64,000 nucleotides of DNA from Chlorogloea purpurea SAG 13.99 (GTDB lineage: Bacteria; Cyanobacteriota; Cyanobacteriia; Cyanobacteriales; Microcystaceae), in contig JADQBB010000014.1 in NCBI GenBank assembly GCA_016903695.1, positions 1 to 64,000 on the forward strand. The letters run 5' to 3'. Under the pieces are notes generated by a model that worked only from the letters and a program-made list of their open reading frames with translations, did not search any database and was not told where the DNA came from. Shown here in pieces: positions 18,372 to 27,015 of this stretch (positions are counted from its first letter, which is position 1; each line of letters opens with the position of its first letter). The translations under genes and the position numbers were made by a program.

Positions 18372-18507
18372 AATCTCGCCCCGTAAACTGGGCTAGGAAT
18401 TTTATCGCCTTATTAATAATATCCTTTAATTTATAGCGCAGTTAACAAAAATGAGAAGGAGAGAAGAAAGTTCCTAATATTAGTTGAGAAACTCTACAGC
18501 GATAAAA

Positions 18508-19620
18508 TTAGCGTCTGCCCGCTTGAATTTGGTCGAATATTCCCCCATCGGTGAAGAATTTCTGTTGTACGGCAGCCCAACCGCCAAAATCATTGACGGT
18601 GTATAACTTATTGATCTTGGGGAATTTGTTCCCGTATTCTCTCGCCACGGTAGAGTTAGTAGGACGGAAACCGGTTTTAGCGAACTCTCTCTGCGCTTCC
18701 GGGGTGAAGAGGAACTTGACGAATGCGTCCGCAACGGCCCTGGTTTTCCTTTTATCTACTACTGAATCCACCACGGCTACCGGGTTCTCAATGGAGATAT
18801 TGTTTTTGGGAACCGTCCAACTAAAACCTTTCTGCCCTTGTTGACTCGCCAGAATCGCTTCGTTTTCGTAGTTTAGTAATACGTCGCCCTGTTGTTGCTT
18901 CAGGAAAATATCCGTGGCTTCTCTAGCATCTTTCGCCAATACCGGCACGTTTTTAAATACTTGCGTCACGTATTGTTTGGCTTTCCCTTCGTTACCGCCG
19001 GTTTGGGTAACTGAACCCCATAAGCCCAAGAAATTCCAACGGGCCACCCCTGAGGTTTTCGGGTTAGCCGTGATGATGGATACACCTGGTTTACTTAAAT
19101 CCTGCCATTGAGTTATTTTTTTGGGATTGCCCTGACGGGTTAGTAGGGCTACTACCGATTTAGTGACGATACCGTTGTTGGGGACTTCTTTTTGCCAGTT
19201 GGGTTTGATCAATCCCGCTTTTTGGATACGATCGACATCGAAACCTAGTGCTAACATGACCACATCCGCTTCTAGTCCATCTACCACTGCTCTTGCTTGT
19301 GACCCTGAGCCACCATAACTTTGACGGAAGACCACGGTTTGATTTTTTTCCTTTTTCCACTTCTGGGTGAACAGAGGAATTACTTTTGAGAATGCCTGCT
19401 GGGTCACGGCGAAGGATACCAACGTTAATTCTACGGTTCGGGGATTTTGGGCTACTAGTTGCGGCTGGCTCACCACCGCCGCAGTTTTGGACGGGGTTAA
19501 AACGCTAGCTAGGGGTAAAACTACCCCTAAAGTAGCGCCCGTGGCTAGTAGAATAGTAGGGGAGGGAACAGAAGGAATCTTAGCGGATAACCACGCTTTG
19601 ATAGGGTTTAAACCTGACAT
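18508..19620 (-). CDS. sbpA: Sulfate ABC transporter substrate-binding protein
   Basis: A 370-residue periplasmic protein with a signal or anchor segment (about 19-44). The mature part matches sulfate/thiosulfate-binding proteins: ELTLVSFAVTQQAF near residue 65, FRQSYGGSGSQARAVVDGLEAD region near 98-118, and SGVARWNFLGLWG near 194. It should deliver sulfate to CysT/CysW/CysA, but no permease or ATPase genes are within the window, so it is an orphan. It is divergent from the PCP_red gene, and a 26-bp inverted repeat lies 34 bp upstream of its start. Confidence 0.93.
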   Translation of the reverse strand: MSGLNPIKAWLSAKIPSVPSPTILLATGATLGVVLPLASVLTPSKTAAVVSQPQLVAQNPRTVELTLVSFAVTQQAFSKVIPLFTQKWKKEKNQTVVFRQSYGGSGSQARAVVDGLEADVVMLALGFDVDRIQKAGLIKPNWQKEVPNNGIVTKSVVALLTRQGNPKKITQWQDLSKPGVSIITANPKTSGVARWNFLGLWGSVTQTGGNEGKAKQYVTQVFKNVPVLAKDAREATDIFLKQQQGDVLLNYENEAILASQQGQKGFSWTVPKNNISIENPVAVVDSVVDKRKTRAVADAFVKFLFTPEAQREFAKTGFRPTNSTVAREYGNKFPKINKLYTVNDFGGWAAVQQKFFTDGGIFDQIQAGRR

Positions 19621-19653
19621 AATCTGGACTCTGGCAATATAAAATACAATATT

Positions 19654-19679
19654 TCGATAAACTTTTAGTTGTTTATCGA
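19654..19679. promoter_or_regulatory. Inverted repeat upstream of sbpA, candidate operator
   Basis: TCGATAAAC (19654-19662) and GTTTATCGA (19671-19679) are perfect 9-bp arms with an 8-nt spacer, in the 144-bp region between the divergent sbpA and PCP_red genes. Spacing and symmetry fit a dimeric regulator, and the position fits control of sbpA. The core CGATAAAC recurs in the promoter region of the Rrf2 and Crp-family genes. The binding protein is unproven. Confidence 0.5.
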
Positions 19680-19764
19680 TTTAAAAGCATCTCATATACT
19701 CGCATAAATTGCAAGAGTTAGGTATTAAAATATTATTCTGACCAAAATTGATCGGCTTTTCACC

Positions 19765-19950
19765 ATGGACAATCCCTTCAGCACCGAAAATCCCCGTTGG
19801 ACGACCGACGCTCTAGCCAAACTCAAAAAAATTCCCTACTTCGTGCGCAATGGAGCGCGGCAGAGGGTAGAAGCGATCGCCCGTAGCGCCAATGCAGAGG
19901 AAGTGACGGTGGAAATGGTAGAGCAAGCCCGTTTAGAATTCGGACAATAA
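19765..19950 (+). CDS. PCP_red domain protein (protochlorophyllide reductase-like C-terminal domain)
   Basis: A 61-residue protein consisting only of the PCP_red domain: WTTDALAKLKKIPYFVRNGA followed by ARQRVEAIARSANAEEVTVE and a closing helix. This domain forms the C-terminus of the ChlB subunit of light-independent protochlorophyllide reductase and also occurs alone in cyanobacteria. The role of the stand-alone form is not known; a part in tetrapyrrole or iron-sulfur metabolism is only inference. Confidence 0.85.
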   Translation: MDNPFSTENPRWTTDALAKLKKIPYFVRNGARQRVEAIARSANAEEVTVEMVEQARLEFGQ

Positions 19951-20131
19951 TGGCTTTCTTGATTCCTCGAAAAAATGAAAAATAAAATTGAAGCTAAAGC
20001 CCCGATGACAACTAGCTAATAAATTCCCGGAATTTATTATCCAAAGGAAATGATGGGGTAAACTAGCGATCGAGCGTTTGTGGGAGCTATTTTAACTTGA
20101 TAACCCCGGTTATTTATTGTCATTAGGATTT

Positions 20132-20980
20132 ATGTTACACGATCGATTTCAAATCAAATTCTGGGGGGTGAGGGGTAGTATACCTTGTCCTGGCGCACTA
20201 ACCGTCAGATACGGTGGTAATACTTCCTGCGTCGAGATGCAAGTGGGGGGAGAAAGATTGATTTTTGATGGCGGCACGGGTTTACGAATGTTGGGACAGT
20301 CATTATTATCGGAGTACCCTATCAAAGCCCACTTATTTTTCACCCATTCCCACTGGGATCATATTCAAGGTTTCCCTTTTTTCGTACCCGCTTTTAAAAA
20401 AGGTAACGAGTTCAAAATCTACGCCGCCCCATCTCCTAACGGTGCGACGATGAAACAGCGTCTACACGACCAAATGCTACACCCCAATTTTCCCGTACCC
20501 CTACAGGTCATGCAATCGCGTTTAGAATTTTATGATCTCGAAATAGGCGAAACTTTAAAAATCGGTGATCTAACCGTGGAAACCGGACGTTTGAATCACC
20601 CTGGAGAAGCAACTGGCTACAGGATTCAATGGCAGGGCTTAACAGCTACTTACATCACCGATACGGAACATTTTCCTGACAGATTAGATGAGGTGGTGTT
20701 ACGCTTGACCCGTCAAGCCGATGTAATGATCATCGATGCTACCTACACCGACGAAGAATATCACGACCCGAAATCTAGTAAAGTGGGCTGGGGACATTCG
20801 ACCTGGCAAGAGGCGGTGAAAATTGCTAAAGCTTCCGGCGTTAAACAGTTAGTTTTATTCCATCACGATCCGGGCCATGACGATGATTTTTTAGATAGTT
20901 TGGGCGAACAAGCTTCACAGGCTTTCCCCTGTACAATTCTAGCAAGAGAAGGTTTATCGATCGAACTCGCCAAGGATTAG
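20132..20980 (+). CDS. MBL-fold metallo-hydrolase
   Basis: A soluble 282-residue metallo-beta-lactamase-fold hydrolase with IKFWGVRGSIPCPG at the start, the metal motif THSHWDHIQGFPFF near residue 70, ITDTEH near 180, and a further metal His in LVLFHHDPGHDD near 252. This is the family of GVRGSIP-type phosphodiesterase-like enzymes; the substrate is not known. An in-frame TTG at 20117 exists, but AGGA lies just upstream of the ATG at 20132, so that start is chosen. The stop codon directly abuts the ATG of the DALR gene, so the two form an operon. Confidence 0.87.
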   Translation: MLHDRFQIKFWGVRGSIPCPGALTVRYGGNTSCVEMQVGGERLIFDGGTGLRMLGQSLLSEYPIKAHLFFTHSHWDHIQGFPFFVPAFKKGNEFKIYAAPSPNGATMKQRLHDQMLHPNFPVPLQVMQSRLEFYDLEIGETLKIGDLTVETGRLNHPGEATGYRIQWQGLTATYITDTEHFPDRLDEVVLRLTRQADVMIIDATYTDEEYHDPKSSKVGWGHSTWQEAVKIAKASGVKQLVLFHHDPGHDDDFLDSLGEQASQAFPCTILAREGLSIELAKD

Positions 20981-21730
20981 ATGTCATACTGTCAATATGC
21001 TTCCCTGTCTTCCTATATCTCCACGAGTCTACAATTAGGACTAATGGAATTGGGCTTTTTCGCCCCGAAAATTGCCTTGATGCGTTTTAACTATAAAAAC
21101 GGTATCCTCTATCGTTGTCCTTTGTTGGTAGGTCAAAAATCCGATGGATGGATCGATATTTATCGTTACCCCCTCTTGAAAAACTGCCAATTGGGCCTAT
21201 CTCTCTCTGCTGATGGATGGATGGAATTTTTTTTAGAGGAGAGGGGTTTAATAACTTGGCTCGATTGTCTTCCCGCCCTGCTGACTAGATATTATCCCCC
21301 TTTGCCGAGAAAAATGGCAAGCGAGGAGTTTTTCTTCCCCCTACAGTACGCTTACGCCCGTTGTTGTTCCCTGTTAAGGTTGGCCCACCGGCAGGGTATT
21401 ATTCAACTTGCCGACGGTAATTTCACTGCCGCATCTTGGCCTTCGGTAAGCCCGACGAGTATTTCCTGGCAGAGATTGTTACAGTATGAGAAAAGTCAAA
21501 AGTTATTATTACAGGTGTTGCGGGTGATGGATGAGTGGGATGATACGCCTCCTTTGATTCTAGCCAAAGGTTTAGCCCACAGGTTGAGCGACTATCAAAG
21601 GTACGAGTGTAGGTTAGGGGAGAAAACAGAGATAGTAAGAGCTAAACTAGGATTGATTGCGATCGTACATTGGTTATCTCGCTCTCTTTTAACTGCCAAA
21701 CTGGGGGTTATCCCTCTCTCTAGCCTTTGA
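20981..21730 (+). CDS. Orphan DALR anticodon-binding-domain protein (ArgRS C-terminal-like)
   Basis: A 249-residue protein that resembles only the C-terminal part of arginyl-tRNA synthetase. FPLQYAYARCCSLLRLAHRQ (about 116-135) matches the ArgRS segment FYVQYAHARICS. The end (about 210-249) has the DALR pattern R-x-KLGLI...LLTAKLGVIPLSSL. There are no HIGH or KMSKS motifs and no room for a catalytic domain. The N-terminal 90 residues are not recognised. It starts directly after the MBL-fold gene stop codon. Binding of tRNA or another RNA is plausible but unproven. Confidence 0.7.
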   Translation: MSYCQYASLSSYISTSLQLGLMELGFFAPKIALMRFNYKNGILYRCPLLVGQKSDGWIDIYRYPLLKNCQLGLSLSADGWMEFFLEERGLITWLDCLPALLTRYYPPLPRKMASEEFFFPLQYAYARCCSLLRLAHRQGIIQLADGNFTAASWPSVSPTSISWQRLLQYEKSQKLLLQVLRVMDEWDDTPPLILAKGLAHRLSDYQRYECRLGEKTEIVRAKLGLIAIVHWLSRSLLTAKLGVIPLSSL

Positions 21731-21733
21731 GCA

Positions 21734-22552
21734 TCAGCGCGGGAAAGTAGGTAAATCTATCTTTCGGGAAGACTTATGAGCGTGTTTGGGGGTAGGAGCT
21801 GACCAATCGCTTAATTTAGGGGAAGGAGAACTTTTGAGGATTGGCTTTGATTCTACGGCAATCTCTACGGTCGGGGGGGCGGAAACGGAACTTATCGTGA
21901 GATGATCTGTTTCTGATTCCGAACTTTCTGAACTTGACCAAGGCTGGACGCTAACCATCGGGATAACGTTAGAAGAGCGCAGATCACCTTCCTTGCCCAA
22001 ACACTGATCCAAAGCTGCTTTGTACTGTAAGGTATAGCGTTGTTGTCTTTGTAGCCTCGTGCGTAACTCCCTGATCTGTTGTTCGCAAGCGAGTAATTTT
22101 TGTTGACTCTCGTGCTGTTGTTCTTGGGATAGGGATTGATTTTTTTCCAGTTGTGCGATTTTTGACCGAGAAGTTTTTAACTCTTGGGAGTATTGGGCGA
22201 TCAAAGTGTTCTGTTGGGCAATTTTTTGGCGACAAGTATCCAATTCTTGTACTAAAGTATTAACCTGTTGCTGATTTTGATTCATTTCTTGGGTTTGTTG
22301 ATTCAGTAAAGTTTCTGAACTTCTTAAGCGGCGATTTAGAGTTTGTATTTGCTGCTGGGATTGAGTTAAAGACTGCTCTAATTTCAACACTGTCTGTAAT
22401 AATTCCCGGTTGTGTTGTTGTAGGCCACGGGATACCTCGAACCAGTCGGGGGAACCCGACGGGGGATCATCCTCACCATATTCGGAATTTTCGACAATTT
22501 CTGCGGTGATAATCGTGTTTTGGGTCGATGAGAAAGATGGATACTGGTTCAT
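21734..22552 (-). CDS. Coiled-coil hypothetical protein
   Basis: A 272-residue soluble protein. A short acidic N-terminus leads to a long Gln/Glu-rich coiled coil (about residues 40-190, repeated leucines in LLQTVLKLEQSLTQSQQQIQ and beyond), then a Ser/Pro-rich disordered tail. No catalytic domain or signal peptide is seen. Proteins of this kind are common in cyanobacteria with no assigned role. It is convergent with the DALR gene, with 3 bp between the stops. Confidence 0.7.
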   Translation of the reverse strand: MNQYPSFSSTQNTIITAEIVENSEYGEDDPPSGSPDWFEVSRGLQQHNRELLQTVLKLEQSLTQSQQQIQTLNRRLRSSETLLNQQTQEMNQNQQQVNTLVQELDTCRQKIAQQNTLIAQYSQELKTSRSKIAQLEKNQSLSQEQQHESQQKLLACEQQIRELRTRLQRQQRYTLQYKAALDQCLGKEGDLRSSNVIPMVSVQPWSSSESSESETDHLTISSVSAPPTVEIAVESKPILKSSPSPKLSDWSAPTPKHAHKSSRKIDLPTFPR

Positions 22553-22678
22553 GCAATAGCAGAAAAGATGATGACCTTATATCATTACTTGACGTAACCG
22601 GTTCCCGTTCGTTCCCGTAGTAAATATCACCTCCTTTGTGATAGGATTGATAGTCACGTAAAATTCGACCTTTCTGTA

Positions 22679-23890
22679 ATGACGGTTAACTGGACGAGTC
22701 GCCGCGCTCAGCGCTTAAGTGCTTTACCTGCCTATGTATTCGCGCGTTTAGATGAATTAAAAGCGCGGGCGAGAGAGCAAGGATTAGATTTAATTGACTT
22801 GGGAATGGGCAATCCCGATGGATTCGCTCCCCGGCCGGTAATAGAGGCGGCCGTATCGGCTTTTGAAAACGCCCAACATCACGGCTATCCACCTTTTGAA
22901 GGCACGGCTAGTTTCCGAAAATCGATCGCCGAGTGGTATCAACGGTGTTACGGCGTGGATTTAGACCCCAATAGCGAGGCTTTACCCCTCTTAGGTTCTA
23001 AAGAGGGTTTAACTCATCTGGCCCTAGCCTACGTGAATCCGGGTGATACGGTTTTAGTCCCCAGTCCTTCCTATCCCGCCCATTTTCGCGGGCCCCTCAT
23101 CGCCGGTGCCCTCATCCATCCTATACTCCTCAAAGCCCAACAGAATTGGATTATTGACCTGTCCACCATTCCCGAAGATGTGGCCCGGAAAGCGAAAATA
23201 CTTTACTTTAATTATCCCAGTAATCCCACGACCGCTACCGCGCCCAGAGAATTTTTTGAAGAAGTGGTGCGATGGGCCCGACACTACGAGGTGATGCTAG
23301 TTCATGACCTGTGTTATGCCGAATTAGCTTTTGACGGTTATCAACCCACGAGTCTATTAGAGATTCCGGGGGCGAAAGATATTAGCGTGGAATTCCACAC
23401 TCTCTCGAAAACCTATAATATGGCGGGTTGGCGGGTTGGTTTCGTCGTGGGCAATTCTGATATTATTCAAGGACTGAGAACTTTGAAAACTAATTTGGAT
23501 TATGGTATCTTTTCCGTGATCCAAAAAGCAGCAGAAACCGCCCTCCAATTACCCGATGAATATATTAAAGATGTGCAAAACCGTTATCGCGGTAGACGGG
23601 ATTTTTTCATCGATGGTTTAACTCGATTGGGTTGGGATATGACCCCTTCTAAAGCCACTATGTATTTATGGGTGCCTTGTGCTGTAGGGATGAATTCTAC
23701 TGATTTCGCCCTCACGGTGTTACAGAAAACGGGAGTGGTAGTAACGCCAGGTAATGCCTTCGGTGAGGGTGGGGAAGGTTACGTGAGAATCAGTCTCATC
23801 GCTGATATTGACAGATTAGGTGAGGCTTTGAACCGCTTGAAAACCGCGGGCATTACCTATAACGGCGGGCGGGAGAAGATCGAGGTTTAA
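22679..23890 (+). CDS. Class I PLP-dependent aminotransferase (aspartate / LL-diaminopimelate type)
   Basis: A 403-residue fold-type I aminotransferase. LGMGNPDGFAP lies near residue 41. The substrate-binding region NYPSNPTTATAPREFFEE is near 180. The PLP lysine lies in HTLSKTYNMAGWRVGF (about 240-255), and the Arg that binds the carboxylate is in GYVRISLIAD near 369. The SKTYNMAGWR form is seen in enzymes annotated as aspartate or LL-diaminopimelate aminotransferases; which amino acid is used cannot be decided here. The start ATG is in the usual place for the family. Confidence 0.88.
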   Translation: MTVNWTSRRAQRLSALPAYVFARLDELKARAREQGLDLIDLGMGNPDGFAPRPVIEAAVSAFENAQHHGYPPFEGTASFRKSIAEWYQRCYGVDLDPNSEALPLLGSKEGLTHLALAYVNPGDTVLVPSPSYPAHFRGPLIAGALIHPILLKAQQNWIIDLSTIPEDVARKAKILYFNYPSNPTTATAPREFFEEVVRWARHYEVMLVHDLCYAELAFDGYQPTSLLEIPGAKDISVEFHTLSKTYNMAGWRVGFVVGNSDIIQGLRTLKTNLDYGIFSVIQKAAETALQLPDEYIKDVQNRYRGRRDFFIDGLTRLGWDMTPSKATMYLWVPCAVGMNSTDFALTVLQKTGVVVTPGNAFGEGGEGYVRISLIADIDRLGEALNRLKTAGITYNGGREKIEV

Positions 23891-23949
23891 TGGGAACTGG
23901 TTATAATAGAAGTTAGACTCCTCTTTTATATTTTTTGACATCTCAATTA

Positions 23950-24651
23950 ATGTTGCTCCAGCCACAACAGTTACTTACCCGTATCGCCGGAGTTTTTCCC
24001 GATGCTATTTTCTATCACCATACCCGTGAAAAGATAATCGCTTTAACGATCGATGATGTGGGTGATCCTTCTTCCCATTTGATTCTCGATGTGATCGATC
24101 GACATAACCAGGCCATAGATAACCCAGGGGAAAAAGTGTCAGCCACTTTTTTCGTGATCGCTAATTATTTACGGGGCGATAAAACTCTCTTGAAACGGAT
24201 GATAGAGGGAGGACACGAAATAGGTAATCACGGACTCGAAGATCGAACTCACGCTCATTTATCGGCGCGATCGTTCGAGGCGGAAATTAAAGCCGCCCAC
24301 GAAGAATTATGTTTAGACGGGGAAAAACCTATTAATTGGTTCCGTCCAGGGAGGGGGCGCTATAACGCCCCCATGAAAAATATCTTGGCGGCAATGGGAA
24401 AAAGTCACGGTTATCAACCCTATTTCGCCCTCGGTTCCATGTTACCCCTCGATACTTTCGAGTTAACCCATGGGCCGGTTTTCACTCTGCCTTACGTGGC
24501 TAACTTCGTGTTTCCAGGCTCTATATTAGTCCTGCACGGCGGGTCAAAAATACGATCGCAGAACACGGCGGCAGTATTAAAAACGATCTTACCCGATCTA
24601 CGGCAACAGGGTTATAGAGTCGTTAGTCTATCGGATTTAGTGAGTTTATAA
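23950..24651 (+). CDS. Polysaccharide deacetylase family protein (NodB domain)
   Basis: A 233-residue NodB-domain enzyme with the metal and base motif [11 protein letters not shown] near residue 30, the [17 protein letters not shown] metal-His motif near 86-102, RPGRGRYN near 135, and LVLHGG near 198. It removes acetyl groups from N-acetylated sugars; the exact polymer is unknown. No signal peptide is evident, unusual for wall-acting members. The ATG at 23950 is preferred, with a TTG at 23935 as alternative. It follows the aminotransferase gene by 59 bp. Confidence 0.82.
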   Translation: MLLQPQQLLTRIAGVFPDAIFYHHTREKIIALTIDDVGDPSSHLILDVIDRHNQAIDNPGEKVSATFFVIANYLRGDKTLLKRMIEGGHEIGNHGLEDRTHAHLSARSFEAEIKAAHEELCLDGEKPINWFRPGRGRYNAPMKNILAAMGKSHGYQPYFALGSMLPLDTFELTHGPVFTLPYVANFVFPGSILVLHGGSKIRSQNTAAVLKTILPDLRQQGYRVVSLSDLVSL

Positions 24652-24743
24652 ACGACGGCTGTTGTTTTGATGCCCTAATTCGATACAATAGAGGTTTAGA
24701 TATTATCAAGCCCATTACTGTACTGCGATCAATCGATTATTTT

Positions 24744-25853
24744 ATGACCACTCAACCTTTATCCAACCCCGCATTAACCCAACGTTTCAACAACGCAGTA
24801 CAGTGGCGAGGTCTGATCGAAACCTATCGTTCCTTTTTACCCGTCAGCGACACCACCCCCGTCGTCACTCTTTTAGAGGGCAATACTCCCCTGATACCCG
24901 TCCCCTACATATCGGGCTTAATCGGCAGAGGCGTTAAAGTCCTCGTCAAATACGATGGACTCAACCCCACGGGTAGCTTTAAAGACAGGGGCATGACCAT
25001 GGCTATCTCTAAAGCCAAGGAAGCGGGAGCGAAAGCCGTTATTTGTGCCAGTACCGGGAATACCTCCGCCTCCGCCGCCGCCTACGCCAGAAGGGCGGGT
25101 ATGCGCGCTTTTGTGATCATCCCTGATGGCTACGTGGCTTTAGGCAAACTGGCTCAAGCCCTATTGTACGGGGCGGAAGTCATCGCCGTTGACGGCAATT
25201 TCGACGACGCTTTAAGAGTGGTACGTCAACTATCGGAAAATTATCCCGTCACCCTCGTCAATTCCGTTAACCCCTATCGTTTGGAAGGGCAAAAAACAGC
25301 CGCTTTTGAAGTAGTGGATGTACTGGGTAACGCCCCCGACTGGCTATGTATTCCCGTGGGTAACGCCGGTAATATCAGCGCCTACTGGATGGGATTCTGT
25401 CAGTACCATCAATTGGGTAAATGCGCCCGTCTCCCGAAAATGATGGGCTTCCAAGCCGCCGGGGCCGCCCCCTTCACCATCGGTCAACCCGTGAGTCACC
25501 CGGAAACGATCGCCACCGCCATCCGTATCGGCAACCCCGCCAATTGGGATAAAGCGTGGGGGGCCCAAGAAGCCAGTCAGGGGGCTTTCAATTCCGTCAC
25601 CGACGAGGAAATCTTAGAAGCTTATAGTATCTTGGCCGCTAATGAAGGGATATTCTGTGAACCCGCCAGCGCCGCCTCAGTAGCGGGATTACTGAAGGTG
25701 AAAGATACGGTACCCGATGAAGCGACGATCGTTTGCGTCCTCACGGGCAATGGTTTAAAAGACCCGGATTGTGCCATCAAAACCAGTAAGAACGCCGTCA
25801 GGGCCGGTATCGCGCCCGAATTGTCCCTGGTAGCCGGGGTGATGGGATTCTAA
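24744..25853 (+). CDS. thrC: Threonine synthase
   Basis: Converts O-phosphohomoserine to threonine using PLP. At 369 residues it has the normal short bacterial length. The PLP lysine is in [14 protein letters not shown] near residue 77, with [19 protein letters not shown] near 103 and the phosphate-binding glycine-rich segment [15 protein letters not shown] near 205. The stop codon overlaps that of the convergent mtnW by 4 bp. Confidence 0.95.
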   Translation: MTTQPLSNPALTQRFNNAVQWRGLIETYRSFLPVSDTTPVVTLLEGNTPLIPVPYISGLIGRGVKVLVKYDGLNPTGSFKDRGMTMAISKAKEAGAKAVICASTGNTSASAAAYARRAGMRAFVIIPDGYVALGKLAQALLYGAEVIAVDGNFDDALRVVRQLSENYPVTLVNSVNPYRLEGQKTAAFEVVDVLGNAPDWLCIPVGNAGNISAYWMGFCQYHQLGKCARLPKMMGFQAAGAAPFTIGQPVSHPETIATAIRIGNPANWDKAWGAQEASQGAFNSVTDEEILEAYSILAANEGIFCEPASAASVAGLLKVKDTVPDEATIVCVLTGNGLKDPDCAIKTSKNAVRAGIAPELSLVAGVMGF

Positions 25854-27013
25854 CATCCCCATTTCAGCAAAGCTTCTTTTAAAGCCGAAGCGGGCACGAT
25901 CTGCGGGTCAAAAGGCTCCCCCGCCTCCACTCTCTCTAAAGCTTCAAAAAAAGCCCTGACACCAGCCGCCGGGCCACTGGGATGATCCATAATTCCCGTA
26001 CCGGCATTGAGGATCACTTCTCTACCGTAATCTCGTAACGCTCTAGGGACGATACCGGGGTGAATACCCGCGGAAGGCACGGGGAAAACATTACGATCGC
26101 GTAAACGCTCCCTGATTTTGCTTTCTTCATCTGGATAGAAGGGTAAACTACCGTAAGAGGCGGGGTACAATACCGCGTCAGCCCCGCCGTGAGCCATTAA
26201 AGTACCTAAAACCACAGAGTAAGATAATCCCGTATGGGTTGCCGCACACATGGCCCCGGCAAAGGCGGGATGGGCGAAGATGGGAACGTTTATTTCCAAG
26301 TCGGCCGCTAAAGCTTCTAATATGGGGAAACCGTAGGTGAGAACGTTCAACAATAGGGCATTAGCACCGTTTTTTACCAACGATTTAGCTTTGACGAGCA
26401 ATTGGTCGGCTCTGCCCGTCACGTTAACAGCGTAAAGAATTTCGCGTCCTGTTCTGGCTTTAATATCTTCGATAACTTCCCGGCAGTATTTCAACCTCAG
26501 GGCGGTGGGGGCGGAAGGTAAATCCGCCATAATTTCGTCGTCCTTGATGATGTCTAATCCGGCGTTACCTACTTCTTGGAGGATTTGCGCGTGATCTTGC
26601 GCCGATAATCCGAGGGCGGGCTTGAAAATAGCCATGATTAACGGTCGATCTTCAACGCCCAAAAACTTCCTTATACCCTTAATCCCCAATTTAGGACTTG
26701 TACCGTAATTTTGCGGTAGTTGCACCCCCACTACTTTTCCTGCGCCAGCCATCGAATATTTACCGAATATCATAGTTAAAAGGCTAGCCAGATCATTTTC
26801 GACGTTAATAATGGGAAACTGGATTTCTGCCTCGTGATAGCCGTCGGCGAGGGTTCGCACTTCTACAACTTGAGCTAGGTGTTCTGTTAACTGTTGGGTG
26901 CGATGAAGGAAACGATCGTCCCAAGACCCAGCCGTTTGACCGACAGCGATGATCTGCGCTTGTTTTCGGGCATCGACCCCTTGGGGAAACCGATAGGTAA
27001 CGACAATGCTCAT
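25850..27013 (-). CDS. mtnW: RuBisCO-like protein, 2,3-diketo-5-methylthiopentyl-1-phosphate enolase
   Basis: A 387-residue form IV RuBisCO-like protein. The metal-binding carbamylated lysine motif is present as [15 protein letters not shown] near residue 150, and [14 protein letters not shown] and [10 protein letters not shown] follow in family positions. Several residues needed for CO2 fixation in true RuBisCO are changed, fitting the MtnW/YkrW group of the methionine salvage pathway. No other mtn genes are adjacent. The ATG lies two bases behind the stop of the upstream glycoside-hydrolase-like gene, so both are probably on one transcript. Confidence 0.87.
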   Translation of the reverse strand: MSIVVTYRFPQGVDARKQAQIIAVGQTAGSWDDRFLHRTQQLTEHLAQVVEVRTLADGYHEAEIQFPIINVENDLASLLTMIFGKYSMAGAGKVVGVQLPQNYGTSPKLGIKGIRKFLGVEDRPLIMAIFKPALGLSAQDHAQILQEVGNAGLDIIKDDEIMADLPSAPTALRLKYCREVIEDIKARTGREILYAVNVTGRADQLLVKAKSLVKNGANALLLNVLTYGFPILEALAADLEINVPIFAHPAFAGAMCAATHTGLSYSVVLGTLMAHGGADAVLYPASYGSLPFYPDEESKIRERLRDRNVFPVPSAGIHPGIVPRALRDYGREVILNAGTGIMDHPSGPAAGVRAFFEALERVEAGEPFDPQIVPASALKEALLKWGC

Positions 27014-27015
27014 GA

